This document shows, in pieces, positions 16,195-24,699 of a DNA stretch of 29,423 bases (its first letter is position 1; each line of letters begins with the position of its first letter). Below the pieces are notes generated by a model, which did no database searches, was not told the origin of the DNA, and saw only the letters and a program-made list of their open reading frames with translations. Source of the DNA: DMER64 sp964600385 (GTDB lineage: Bacteria > Bacteroidota > Bacteroidia > Bacteroidales > UBA932). The stretch lies in NCBI GenBank assembly GCA_964600385.1, contig CAZRJC010000023.1:1-29423 (forward strand). Direction: 5' to 3'. The position numbers and the translations under genes were made by a program.

Positions 16195-17788
16195 TGCTAA
16201 CCATTACGGCAAAGTGATAATAAAACCAATAGCTTTTTCCGAATCTTTTCCTGAGGGGCCCCGACTGCGCCTTGTATTCCTCGAACATGCGCGTATAATC
16301 CATGAAATCTACAATAATGTTATCGGGTATTCCGTAAGACCGGACTACATGTGCCGGGGTATTGCGCTGCGTCAGGTATATGAGGATAGCCTGACTGTAA
16401 AGGTCGGGTACACGGGATCCGTCTTTGAGAACCCATCGTTCATAGACTTCCATGAACGACGGAATATCTTTATTCAGCAGGTGATAACATAACAGATAAT
16501 CGAGCGCTGCCTTGTTTCCGGGGTTGCTTTCCAGCAGGATATTGAGCGAAGCAACATAGTCATCTCCCCTCCGTATGGAATCTAAAGCGGGAATATTTGC
16601 ACGTTCCGGAATACTTCCGGTTCGTATCTGTTCTCGGCGCACAGAGGCTTGTCTTTTGTGAAAAAGAGTCTGCTCGAGCATTCGCAGGTATTTTTCGGCT
16701 GCATCATATTCTCCGTTTATGATATGGATATCGGCCATTCTCCTTATAAGGCGTGAACTTCTTCCGTCGGGGGAGAAGATCATGCCCAGCATGGCAGAAT
16801 GTTGCGCCATATTCATGTCGCCCAGTCGGAAAAATACTTCGTTGCTGAAAAGGATAGTCATAGGGGTCGATTCCGACGAGACGGGAAGGAACAGGCCTTT
16901 AGTGGCAGGTTGATAGTAATCCATCAGCCGGTCGGGCATCATGCCTGTCTGAGATAGTGCCAGGTTGGTGAAATAACTTGCTACCGGGTTTTTAAGCTGG
17001 TATTTGTCTGCCAGATTCAGCACATAGTCCCAGTGGCCCCAGAAACTCTCGCTGTCCATGGAGAGCACCTTTTCCCAGGCCATGTCTATGGTAAGCGTTG
17101 TTTGCTGGCTGCGGGGATACAGGTATAACTTTCCGGCGGGTAAAAGATAAACAGATTTGGATGCCGGGGGTAGGAGCAGTGCAAGGCATAAGGGAAAGAT
17201 CAGATACTGAATGCGCGGTTTCTTCTGCACCAAAGTGAAAATAATCACACACAGAAGGAAAAGAAATACGCCGCTGCCGGCTGTCCAGTATAGGAAAGGA
17301 ATAAAGAACAGCAAAAGAAGGGAACTGCGCAAACCCGAATTCCGGGGGCGCAGGCGTGTATAAATCAAGAATGCGGCAAGTGCCAGAATAAACGAGAAAG
17401 TAGATCCCAGTTTATAATGGAGTCCGCACAGCATAAGGAATTCCGGAATGACAAGAACCAGCGATGCAGGAGCGGCCCAACGCCCGGTAAACCTGAACTG
17501 TTTAAATGCCTGAAGAGAAAGCCACCAGAGAACAAGCAGCGAAACAGTGATTACTGTTGGACCGCCACCCTTGAAGTAAAAGAACTGGGTGAAAAAATCA
17601 CCTGCATACAAGGCAAGCCAGGCCGGCTTGTCAAAGTACGAAAGAAAGTAATCAGAAGTAGCCTGGAACAGTAAGAGTTGTTCCTTAAGGTACAGATGAT
17701 ATGGATAAAAGAAATGTAAAAATGTAAAACAAGGTACCGCAATCAACGCTGCCGTAATCCATTGCATCCCATTTTTCCATTGTCTCAT
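16181..17788 (-). CDS. Membrane/TPR protein B1 (DUF6057-like)
   Basis: This 535-residue paralogue of B2 has about seven hydrophobic helices in residues 12-215 followed by a soluble helical half. Matching landmarks are FFYPYHLYLKEQLLLFQATSDYF (26-48), GDFFTQFF (63-70), PFLYWTAGSG (about 159-168), IINGEYDAAEKYLRMLEQTLFHKRQA in the TPR-like region, and the C-terminal SYWFYYHF. Sequence identity to B2 is concentrated in these motifs and looks low elsewhere, so the duplication is old or the copies came separately. It has no signal peptide beyond its first helix and should sit in the inner membrane; which side the TPR half faces is not clear. The start makes an ATGA overlap with the DUF4369-like gene and the end overlaps A1, so it is translated in tight coupling with both. 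I know of no assigned function. Confidence 0.7.
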   Translation of the reverse strand: MRQWKNGMQWITAALIAVPCFTFLHFFYPYHLYLKEQLLLFQATSDYFLSYFDKPAWLALYAGDFFTQFFYFKGGGPTVITVSLLVLWWLSLQAFKQFRFTGRWAAPASLVLVIPEFLMLCGLHYKLGSTFSFILALAAFLIYTRLRPRNSGLRSSLLLLFFIPFLYWTAGSGVFLFLLCVIIFTLVQKKPRIQYLIFPLCLALLLPPASKSVYLLPAGKLYLYPRSQQTTLTIDMAWEKVLSMDSESFWGHWDYVLNLADKYQLKNPVASYFTNLALSQTGMMPDRLMDYYQPATKGLFLPVSSESTPMTILFSNEVFFRLGDMNMAQHSAMLGMIFSPDGRSSRLIRRMADIHIINGEYDAAEKYLRMLEQTLFHKRQASVRREQIRTGSIPERANIPALDSIRRGDDYVASLNILLESNPGNKAALDYLLCYHLLNKDIPSFMEVYERWVLKDGSRVPDLYSQAILIYLTQRNTPAHVVRSYGIPDNIIVDFMDYTRMFEEYKAQSGPLRKRFGKSYWFYYHFAVMVSNENK

Positions 17789-18342
17789 TGACCTGTCATT
17801 TTAGATATAAAATCACCTATTGCAGTACCTTCGTTACTTTTTGCGAATAGCCTGTTGTATTCGTTGAAATCAGTCACTATCTGGTCCCTGCGGCTGGTAA
17901 GTTTGGTCTTCACGGTATCGTCTGTGGCCGCGTCAATCATGTTTTGCAGCATGAGCAGTGTCCTGTCAGTCTGAGCCTTGAATTCTTTCCATGACTGCAG
18001 CGCATCGTTCTGTGGCGTTCCGGCGGCGGAACTAAGGGAGTCCAGTGTAACCTGGATCTTTCCCGGTTCCACTACCACAAGAAGTTCCTGTATCTCGAGT
18101 CTCATAAGGGGACGCATACGGATAACCTTCACTTCGGGCAGTTCCGTTCTCCCCGAAAAGGAAAACGATTGGTTTTTAACGCGCACCGAATCAACGGTTT
18201 GAGCCGTTCCTCCGGTTATTGGTGTCAGGAACACATATTCAGAATCGAATTTGGGATCGGGTAATGTTCCTTTAATTTCATATTTGCTGCCTCCGGCACA
18301 GGAAATCAGCAGGAAAAGCGGGATGATGCGGATTAGTTTCAT
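17785..18342 (-). CDS. Stand-alone DUF4369-like lipoprotein
   Basis: This 185-residue lipoprotein (LLISCAGG, Cys15) opens the six-gene operon. After the lipid anchor comes a beta-sheet domain resembling DUF4369 (YEIKGTLPDPKFDSEYVFLTPI, DSVRVKNQSFSFSGRTELPEVKVIRM, LLVVVEPGKIQVTLD; residues about 21-107). A helical tail follows (about 115-185). In Bacteroidetes this domain usually precedes a thioredoxin/TlpA domain in envelope thiol-disulfide proteins. Here no thioredoxin domain and no CxxC pair is present, so it cannot do that chemistry by itself and may be a binding or docking protein. A promoter box lies 5 bp before the ATG and its stop overlaps the B1 start (ATGA). Confidence 0.75.
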   Translation of the reverse strand: MKLIRIIPLFLLISCAGGSKYEIKGTLPDPKFDSEYVFLTPITGGTAQTVDSVRVKNQSFSFSGRTELPEVKVIRMRPLMRLEIQELLVVVEPGKIQVTLDSLSSAAGTPQNDALQSWKEFKAQTDRTLLMLQNMIDAATDDTVKTKLTSRRDQIVTDFNEYNRLFAKSNEGTAIGDFISKMTGQ

Positions 18343-18347
18343 AGGTA

Positions 18348-18355
18348 CAAAGGTA
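18348..18355 (-). promoter_or_regulatory. -7 promoter box for the six-gene operon
   Basis: The minus strand reads TACCTTTG, an exact TAnnTTTG element, ending 5 bp before the ATG at 18342. It begins two bases after the U-tract of the preceding terminator. It implies independent transcription of the operon from 18342 down to 9742, probably with a leaderless or nearly leaderless mRNA. Confidence 0.65.
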
Positions 18356-18356
18356 A

Positions 18357-18390
18357 CAAAAAAGAAGGCAGACTTTTATCAAGTCTGCCT
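18357..18390 (-). terminator. Rho-independent terminator after the susE-position gene
   Basis: On the minus strand a perfect 10-bp stem (AGGCAGACTT / AAGTCTGCCT, loop GATAA, arms at 18381-18390 and 18366-18375) is followed by TCTTTTTTG. It sits 21 bp after the stop of the susE-position gene and should end the susC-susD transcript. On the plus strand the run after the stem is CTTTCC, too weak for termination. Confidence 0.85.
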
Positions 18391-18411
18391 CTTTCCTGAA
18401 GAGCTGTAATG

Positions 18412-19245
18412 CTATTTTTTCATAAATACCCAGAACCAGGCTGTACCCCATGAACCGGCACCCGGTTCGGGATATGAAAGAACCAAATTCTGTTCGGTAA
18501 GCTTAAGGATATCGTATGAATATACAGGAGCACCGCTTTCATTGGGAGACTTGCCACACAATACAGTAACGTTCTTGGTGTTCAGTTTACCTTTTGCCCA
18601 GACAGCTCCGCCGTCGTCGTAGGTGATCTTGCTCATGTCAAAGGTAAAGGACCCTTCGGAGGTAGTGCCATTGGTGTAATTCTTAATGATCTTAGCACCA
18701 ATCAGGGAGAAGGTCAGGCTTGCACCTTTACCTTCACCGGGAGCTTGTCCGTCAATGTCGTTAATGTTAACGACCCACCAGCCGGGAGCGTTGTTACCTT
18801 TGTAACCTCCGTTACCCCAGGGGCCTGCAACGGTATTGTCCCAAACCCAGTCTTTCAGGCCGGAATCACCGCAGAACAGAGCCCATTCGGGTTCTACATC
18901 ATACAATGCATCTACCTGAACGGTAATGGATTTAGTGATCATTGTCCCATCGGCATTCAATCCGGTATAAACAATGGTGTTAGGTCCTTTTGCCATGACT
19001 TTTACAGTACCTTTTGTGGCAACAAGGGTCCCAAAGCCGTAATTCCAGGAAGAAAGGCAAGCATTTCCGTCGCTATTGAGCTGAATATAGTTGGAGTTGA
19101 CTCCATCTCTGATTTCAGGAATGGCGGAAATATTCAATTGGCTTTCCGTAATGCCACCCTGCAACACATCCCTGTGTTCGATGGGCTCGCAACTTGCAAG
19201 AAGTACAGAAACCGCCAGTATTGAAAGTGTTATACTTTTTTTCAT
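18412..19245 (-). CDS. SusE-position surface lipoprotein
   Basis: This 277-residue lipoprotein (lipobox LLASC, Cys19) is third in the susC-susD operon, 26 bp after susD. The N-terminal third (about 40-110) looks like a PKD/Ig-type beta domain (GTLVATKGTVKVMAKGPNTIVYTG). The remainder is a beta-rich domain full of aromatic residues (WALFCGDSGLKDWVWDN, GWWVVNINDIDG, GSWGTAWFWVFMKK at the C-terminus) in the style of lipocalin-like or carbohydrate-binding sandwiches. By position and anchoring it is the likely SusE/F-type glycan-binding protein that displays substrate to the SusCD transporter. It has no SusE sequence signature that I can confirm, so the role rests on context. A strong terminator follows it. 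Confidence 0.75.
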   Translation of the reverse strand: MKKSITLSILAVSVLLASCEPIEHRDVLQGGITESQLNISAIPEIRDGVNSNYIQLNSDGNACLSSWNYGFGTLVATKGTVKVMAKGPNTIVYTGLNADGTMITKSITVQVDALYDVEPEWALFCGDSGLKDWVWDNTVAGPWGNGGYKGNNAPGWWVVNINDIDGQAPGEGKGASLTFSLIGAKIIKNYTNGTTSEGSFTFDMSKITYDDGGAVWAKGKLNTKNVTVLCGKSPNESGAPVYSYDILKLTEQNLVLSYPEPGAGSWGTAWFWVFMKK

Positions 19246-19271
19246 ATTATCAATATTTATTCGTTTTCAAA

Positions 19272-21032
19272 TTACTCATTCCAACTTACGAAAATGGCAT
19301 CGGTACCCCAACCGGCGTTCTGTTTAAGTACTCCGTTTGAGAGGTCCACTTCGGATGAAGGCATAGGCATAAAACCTTTGGTAGCCTGGTAACGGGCCGC
19401 ATATCCGGCACCCTGGTCTTTCATGACGGTAGCCACGGCACGGTTCCATATGTTGGCTCCCAGCTGACCGGTAAGGGCATTGATGGCATAGGTGTCACCC
19501 CAGCGGCGCATGTCACCCCAGCGCAGTCCTTCGAAGGCCAGTTCCCAGCGGCGTTCGTTTTGCAGTGCTTCCAAAGAATATGATATGGCAGGTAAACCTG
19601 CACGGGCACGTACCTTGTTCATGTTCTCTGCTGTTCCTGTTAATTCGGAATGCATGAGGAGTACATCGGCAAAACGGATAAGGATCAGGTCGGTTTCGTG
19701 TCCCAATTGGAAGTCGTCTGCTTCACCGTCACCATAGTATGCGGTTGACGAAGTGAAACTGTTGTAAAGATTCGAATCATCTTTATAAGAGGTAATGGCA
19801 ATCACTTTCTTTTGCCAGAAAGTACTTTCTTCCATCAGCTTATCGGCTCCGTAAACATAGTTGGGTCTTTCGGCGGCAGCCAGAATGGAAGCCTTGCGGC
19901 GCTTGTCGTTGGGTTCTTTGGCTTTCCATTCATCCCAAAGTTTCGGGTTAGCCGGACCGGCGCCCCATCCCTGACCAAAGGGGAATACATTCTTATACTG
20001 ATCTGCGGTCCCGGCATTACGTATACCAAAGAACAGGCAGTACTGGTTGGAATATCCGGTGGTGGTGCTCCAGCTTGCCAGGTGCGAACATTTGATGGCA
20101 AACAAGGTTTCGGGATTTTCTCCGTCCTTGAGCCAGTAACTGTTAGTCGCCTTAAGATCTGCTATATAATCGTACTTTTTGGCACTTTCCGAGTTGGTAT
20201 AGGGCCACAGGCGACGATAGTCTGTTGCCAGTGTGTGTCCGCTGTTAGCGATACAGTCTTCCAGGGCGGTTATGACTTCTGCCTTGGTTACCGAACCGGT
20301 AATATTGAATTCTTCGTCCATCATGGGCAGTTCAGCTTCTCCGTAGAAACCTGTGTAGAACAGGAATACACGAGCCAGAAGAGCTTCTGCGGACCAACGG
20401 GTAGCATGACCTTCGCCCGATACAATCGCATTGTATTTCTGGGTGGGCATGATGGTAACGGCTTTCTTCAAGTCAGCGGCAATGAAGGCGTAAATATCCT
20501 TCTGGGGAGCCTGTGCAGGATATTCAGCCACTTCGGCTACCGTCTGGGGTACAGAGGTAATGAGGGGAACGTCTCCGAACATCTGAACCAGGTCAAAATA
20601 GAACAGGGCACGCAGGAACAGGGTTTCACCCATCAACTGATTGCGGAGGGTTTCGTCTTCCACTTTATCGAGGTTGGCCAGCGCCATGTTGGCACGGCTG
20701 ATGCCCGAATACCTGTCGGACCAGAAACTTTTGAAACGGTCGAGGTTAGTATACATAAGGTGTTCCAGACTGGTCCAGTCCTTGTCGTTTTCACCGCCAC
20801 CTCCGAACATATCGTCAGAAAGGAGCTGAGCTGCAAAATAGTAGGAGTTTCCACAGTTTGCAATCACCTTGTTGAGGGTTGCATACACTCCGGTCACCAT
20901 CTGAATGGCGTCGTCTGCAGTTTTCGGGTAGTTACCAGTGTTTTTCTTTGTGTAACTTTCCGTATCGAGGAAGGCTTCACAACTGGTAAACAGTACTAAC
21001 GCAGCGAGTGCTAATAAAAATATCTTTTTCAT
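19272..21032 (-). CDS. SusD/RagB-family glycan-binding lipoprotein
   Basis: This 586-residue outer-membrane lipoprotein (lipobox LFTSC, Cys18) has the features of a SusD-type protein, which caps the SusC channel and binds incoming oligosaccharide. After the anchor comes FLDTESYTKKNTGNYPKTADDAIQMVTGVY, the standard N-terminal RagB/SusD pattern. The TPR-like helices follow with NLDKVEDETLRNQLMGETLFLRALFYFDLVQMFGDVPLIT, the most conserved part of the family. The C-terminal segment LQNERRWELAFEGLRWGDMRRWGD is a second hallmark. Length is within the usual 500-650. It starts 13 bp after susC and is co-transcribed with it. The glycan is not readable from sequence; the flanking GH10/GH43 genes suggest xylan, but they are in separate transcripts. 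Confidence 0.95.
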   Translation of the reverse strand: MKKIFLLALAALVLFTSCEAFLDTESYTKKNTGNYPKTADDAIQMVTGVYATLNKVIANCGNSYYFAAQLLSDDMFGGGGENDKDWTSLEHLMYTNLDRFKSFWSDRYSGISRANMALANLDKVEDETLRNQLMGETLFLRALFYFDLVQMFGDVPLITSVPQTVAEVAEYPAQAPQKDIYAFIAADLKKAVTIMPTQKYNAIVSGEGHATRWSAEALLARVFLFYTGFYGEAELPMMDEEFNITGSVTKAEVITALEDCIANSGHTLATDYRRLWPYTNSESAKKYDYIADLKATNSYWLKDGENPETLFAIKCSHLASWSTTTGYSNQYCLFFGIRNAGTADQYKNVFPFGQGWGAGPANPKLWDEWKAKEPNDKRRKASILAAAERPNYVYGADKLMEESTFWQKKVIAITSYKDDSNLYNSFTSSTAYYGDGEADDFQLGHETDLILIRFADVLLMHSELTGTAENMNKVRARAGLPAISYSLEALQNERRWELAFEGLRWGDMRRWGDTYAINALTGQLGANIWNRAVATVMKDQGAGYAARYQATKGFMPMPSSEVDLSNGVLKQNAGWGTDAIFVSWNE

Positions 21033-21045
21033 ACTGTATTATCAA

Positions 21046-24000
21046 TTAAAATTTAAGATTTAAACCTACCATATACGTTCTGGGAGAAGGATAATAGCCC
21101 AAATCTATACCGGAAACCCAACTCTGGCTGTTACCATAACCGATTTCGGGGTCCATTCCGGAATAATTGGTGAAAGTATACAGGTTTTGAGCCATTACAT
21201 ACACGCGTACCTGACCGAAAGGCAATTTACGGAATGCATGCTTGAAGTCATACCCAATCTGTACGTTCTGGATCTTTACATAATCTCCGTCTTCAATATA
21301 AATGTCGGAAATGTTCTGCCAGTTAACATGGCTTCCTGAAGTCAGGCGGGGCAATTTGTTGGAAGTGCCTTCTCCTGTCCAGCGGCCGAAAATGCTGGTG
21401 GTATAGTTCTGAAGGGGAGAGTCAGCGAAGGAACGGTAAGATTTTGCGATCTGTTGTCCGAAAGCTCCGGAACCGGTAACACTCAAATCAAGTCCCTTCC
21501 ATGCCAGATAAAGGTTAAAACCAATAATAACATCGGCGTGAGGATCACCAATCATGGTGCGGTCGTCTTCGGAAATAGCCCCGTCACCGTTGGTGTCAGC
21601 AAAGATAAGGTCTCCGGGCTGAGCACCTGGATAACGGGCTGTGGTATTGTTCACCTGATCCCAGTTCTGGAATACGCCTGCGGTCTTGTAACCGTAGAAG
21701 TAACCTACGGGATATCCAACCTGTACGCGGTACATTTCTGTGGTACCCTGGCTCAGTACGTTGGCATCACCATGGATGATACCTTCTGTGTTGGCAATAC
21801 GGGTAACCTCGTTCTTGTAGTAAGAAGCATTGGCAGATATACCGTAACGGAAATCACCTACACTGTCGTCCCAGTTCAAAGCCAATTCAAAACCGGAGTT
21901 CTTGATGTCACCACCGTTAACGGCGGGTGCATTCAGACCGTATACTGCAGGGATAGGAGCAGTAAGCAACCAGTTGCGGGTCATCTTGTTGAACCAGTCG
22001 AAAGTCAGTCCCAGACGTGATCCGGCAAAGCGGGCATCGAGACCTATATTCAACTGTTCGGATGTTTCCCATGATACGTCGGGGTTAGCCAGAATGTCGG
22101 CATAACCGCCCACGGTCTGGGTGAGTTTGTCTTTTGAGAAATAGTACCCGTTGCTGGTGTCGAAAGCTATAGTGGAGAGGTACTGGAAGTTATTGATACT
22201 GCAGTTACCGTTCTGTCCCCAGCTGGCGCGCAGTTTCAGAAAGTCAACCACACCGGTTGCACCGGCCATGAAGTCTTCGTTGGTAAGAACCCATCCAACA
22301 GATGCGGAGGGGAAATAACCCCAGCGTTTGCCTTTGGCAAAGTTCGAGGAACCATCGGCACGGAAGATAAGGGTCAACAGGTATTTTTCCTTGTAGTTAT
22401 AGTTAACACGACCGAAGAATGAAGCAATGGCGCCCGATCCCCAAACAGAACCGCCGGCGCTGCGTTGTGATAATTCGGTGGGCTTTGTATTGTCAACCCA
22501 TGCATAGTTCATTACACTGTTTACGTCTGTGGTGGGAGTGATATAGCCGGGGAAAATGGAATTGTTTCCACCGGAGCTCACGTTTTCACCCATTCCCCAT
22601 TTTTCAATGGTCTGACCGGCCATGGCATCGATCTGATGGTCGCCAAGATTGAATGTGTAAGACAGTGTGTTGTCCAGTTTCCAGTCGTGGCCTACACTTG
22701 CGCTTTGACCAACGTTGTCCATGGTGGTATTGCTGTTGTTTGACCAGTGGGCAATGGCAGAGTATGAACGATAGGAGCTGGAGCTCATGTTGTAACCGAA
22801 TTGTGACTTGAAGATAAGACCCTTGATGGGCTGGATCTGCAAGTAGGCGCTGGCTCTCATGGAATAGCTTTTGGATTTGTTCAGACCTTGTGAGTTATTG
22901 GCAAAAGCACCAATGGGGTTTCCGGTGTTACCGTCGAAATTCCAGCCATTAGCAATTTTATCGTCGTAGTTGTACCAGTCGCCATCAGCATCATGAATAG
23001 GATAAAGAGGATTGGAAACCAACAGGTTGTGTACGCTGTTCCAATAAATGTTCCCGGTTGCGATACCCGAATTGGTGATGTAGTTGAAATTCAAGGTTTC
23101 ACCAAATTTGATGATATCAAACTCTTTTCCCTTAAGGATTACGTGCTCTGAATTGATACGTCCGGTGTAACGTTCGTAGTTTGCCTGAACAGGTTTCCCG
23201 ATGATACCTTCTCTTCCGGTATAGGAGAAACCGATGGAATAGGTAGACATGTCGCTACCACCGGCAACGTTAACCGAATGGTTTTGAAGGGGAGCTCCTT
23301 CATTATAGGCTTCTTTCAACCAGTTGGTGCCTTTCCAGCTGCCGTTCATGACAGACTGATAAAGGTCGGCAGGAAGGAGAGCCGCCCAGTCGTAGGGAGC
23401 ATTTCCTTCGTTGAATCTGGTTTCGTCCTGCATGGTCATGTATTCTCTGGCGGTAAGCAGGTCCGGCATTTTATACATGTACTGCTGGCCATAGTAACCG
23501 TCGTAGGAAACACTGGTTTTACCCATCTTTCCCTGTTTTGTGGTTACCAGGATAACGCCGTTGGCAGCACGTGCTCCGTAAATGGCGGCAGATGCAGCGT
23601 CTTTCAATACGTCAATTGATTCAATGTCATTGGGGTTCAGGTTATCCAGATTACCTCCGGTAACACCGTCGATAACATAGAGAGGATCAGATGAACCGAT
23701 GGTTCCCAAACCGCGGATGGTTACTTTAAAGCCCGATCCCGGCTGACCGTTCGATTGAACGATGCTAACCCCGGGGGCCTGGCTCTGAAGAGCGGTAAAG
23801 GGGCTGACTGTACTCAGTTTGGCCAGGTCGTCGCCGGCAACCTGTACTGTAGCACCGGTCACCAGTTTCTTTTTCTGTACACCATACCCGACAACAACCA
23901 CTTCGTCAAGTGCCTGGGCGTCTTCTTCGAGAAGAATTTCAACGGAAGTCTGGTCGTTGAGCAGTGCAACCTCCCTGGTAACGTAACCGATAAATGTAAC

Positions 24001-24246
24001 GACGAGCGTTGCATTGTCCGGTACGTTTTTCAGGACAACACGTCCATCTGCGTCGGTACTGGCTCCGTTTAGTGTCCCTCTGACAACAACGTAAGCCCCT
24101 GTAACAGGACCTGTTTTGTCAGAAACTACACAAGAAACCGTACGACCTGATTGTTGCAGATCTCCGTATGCAGCAAAAGTTACTCCCGTTGTCATTAACA
24201 ACAGAAACAACCCCGCAAACAGACGTTTCCAAAAATAGTTTTTCAT
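21046..24246 (-). CDS. SusC/RagA-family TonB-dependent outer-membrane transporter
   Basis: This 1066-residue beta-barrel protein imports oligosaccharides through the outer membrane using TonB energy. After a signal peptide (to about residue 26) comes a carboxypeptidase-regulatory-like domain (about 36-110: VSCVVSDKTGPVTGAYVVVRGTLNGASTDADG). The ALDEVVVVGYGVQKKK segment (112-127) is the family motif at the start of the plug. The plug contains the RGLGTIGSSDPLYVIDGV and IESIDVLKDAASAAIYGARAANGVILVTTKQGK signatures, and the barrel ends in YMVGLNLKF with terminal Phe. There is no extra STN domain at the N-terminus, so control by an anti-sigma/ECF pair through this protein is unlikely. It is first in the operon, with a promoter box about 83 bp upstream of the start codon. 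Confidence 0.96.
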   Translation of the reverse strand: MKNYFWKRLFAGLFLLLMTTGVTFAAYGDLQQSGRTVSCVVSDKTGPVTGAYVVVRGTLNGASTDADGRVVLKNVPDNATLVVTFIGYVTREVALLNDQTSVEILLEEDAQALDEVVVVGYGVQKKKLVTGATVQVAGDDLAKLSTVSPFTALQSQAPGVSIVQSNGQPGSGFKVTIRGLGTIGSSDPLYVIDGVTGGNLDNLNPNDIESIDVLKDAASAAIYGARAANGVILVTTKQGKMGKTSVSYDGYYGQQYMYKMPDLLTAREYMTMQDETRFNEGNAPYDWAALLPADLYQSVMNGSWKGTNWLKEAYNEGAPLQNHSVNVAGGSDMSTYSIGFSYTGREGIIGKPVQANYERYTGRINSEHVILKGKEFDIIKFGETLNFNYITNSGIATGNIYWNSVHNLLVSNPLYPIHDADGDWYNYDDKIANGWNFDGNTGNPIGAFANNSQGLNKSKSYSMRASAYLQIQPIKGLIFKSQFGYNMSSSSYRSYSAIAHWSNNSNTTMDNVGQSASVGHDWKLDNTLSYTFNLGDHQIDAMAGQTIEKWGMGENVSSGGNNSIFPGYITPTTDVNSVMNYAWVDNTKPTELSQRSAGGSVWGSGAIASFFGRVNYNYKEKYLLTLIFRADGSSNFAKGKRWGYFPSASVGWVLTNEDFMAGATGVVDFLKLRASWGQNGNCSINNFQYLSTIAFDTSNGYYFSKDKLTQTVGGYADILANPDVSWETSEQLNIGLDARFAGSRLGLTFDWFNKMTRNWLLTAPIPAVYGLNAPAVNGGDIKNSGFELALNWDDSVGDFRYGISANASYYKNEVTRIANTEGIIHGDANVLSQGTTEMYRVQVGYPVGYFYGYKTAGVFQNWDQVNNTTARYPGAQPGDLIFADTNGDGAISEDDRTMIGDPHADVIIGFNLYLAWKGLDLSVTGSGAFGQQIAKSYRSFADSPLQNYTTSIFGRWTGEGTSNKLPRLTSGSHVNWQNISDIYIEDGDYVKIQNVQIGYDFKHAFRKLPFGQVRVYVMAQNLYTFTNYSGMDPEIGYGNSQSWVSGIDLGYYPSPRTYMVGLNLKF

Positions 24247-24328
24247 ACGTTTAGTTTTTTGGTTAATAGATAGAAATTAGTTATAAAATGTAGGTTAATA
24301 ATTAGCAAACGGATTATTTTTCAAATTT

Positions 24329-24336
24329 CAAATATA
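24329..24336 (-). promoter_or_regulatory. -7 promoter box for the susC operon
   Basis: The minus strand reads TATATTTG, matching TAnnTTTG, 82 bp upstream of the start at 24246. The leader would be about 75 nt. A -33 TTTG is not clear, which would fit an activator-dependent promoter. Confidence 0.5.
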
Positions 24337-24566
24337 TGCCTTAATGTTATAAAAAATAAATATTATTTTATCTGAAAGTGACACTTTGTTATCATTACTG
24401 TAAAAAATACGCTTATTCATTTCTGTATATTGAAATATGCTTTAAATATACAAAATTCTTATTTAGTGGATTAGATAAAAAAAACAAATGATCTGTCTGT
24501 TCCCTGTTTACAGAAAATCAGAGTCTTTTGGGAAAAAATACTGTTGTTTTTTTGATAAAATAATAC

Positions 24567-24597
24567 TTGTTTCCATCCCTGAACACTTCTATTTTTG
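24567..24597 (+). promoter_or_regulatory. Promoter of the GH130 gene
   Basis: TATTTTTG at 24590-24597 matches the -7 box, and TTG at 24567-24569 lies 20 bp upstream, close to the expected -33 spacing. Transcription should start near 24603, leaving a leader of roughly 95 nt that includes the inverted repeat at 24635-24681. Confidence 0.6.
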
Positions 24598-24634
24598 TTA
24601 TTGAATAATCAAGGTTGGGTTGGGTTTGTTCAGA

Positions 24635-24681
24635 AAAGGCGCTTGCAACATACCGGGTGTAACTTGTTGCAAGACGCCTTT
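24635..24681 (+). repeat. Large inverted repeat in the GH130 leader
   Basis: AAAGGCG and CTTGCAACA (24635-24650) are complementary to TGTTGCAAG and CGCCTTT (24665-24681), giving 16 base pairs with one bulged A at 24674 and a 14-nt loop. No T-run follows, so it is not a standard terminator. Each arm also contains the six-base palindrome TTGCAA, so the DNA could instead be a pair of regulator sites. Confidence 0.75.
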
Positions 24682-24699
24682 CACTTAAAAAGGCTGAAA

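Larger units (their letters stand above)
24247..24699. other. 453-bp divergent intergenic region
   Basis: This spacer separates susC and the GH130 gene and holds no credible gene. It is strongly AT-rich from 24247 to about 24600. It carries the susC promoter box (24329-24336), the GH130 promoter (24567-24597), and a large inverted repeat (24635-24681) in the predicted GH130 leader. The 250 bp between the two promoters has no feature I can name and is long enough for regulator-binding sites. Confidence 0.7.

Noticed and set aside
19812..20999. A 395-codon plus-strand open frame opposite susD
   Set aside because: The minus-strand SusD protein is unmistakable over the same span. The antisense translation shows no domain or signal peptide.
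24635..24681. Reading the inverted repeat as a rho-independent terminator
   Set aside because: No T-run follows the stem on the plus strand, and it lies upstream of, not after, a gene.
24595..24699. N-terminal extension of the GH130 enzyme from an upstream ATG
   Set aside because: The extra 35 residues do not resemble the family, the ATG would sit inside or next to the promoter, and the extension would translate the inverted repeat.
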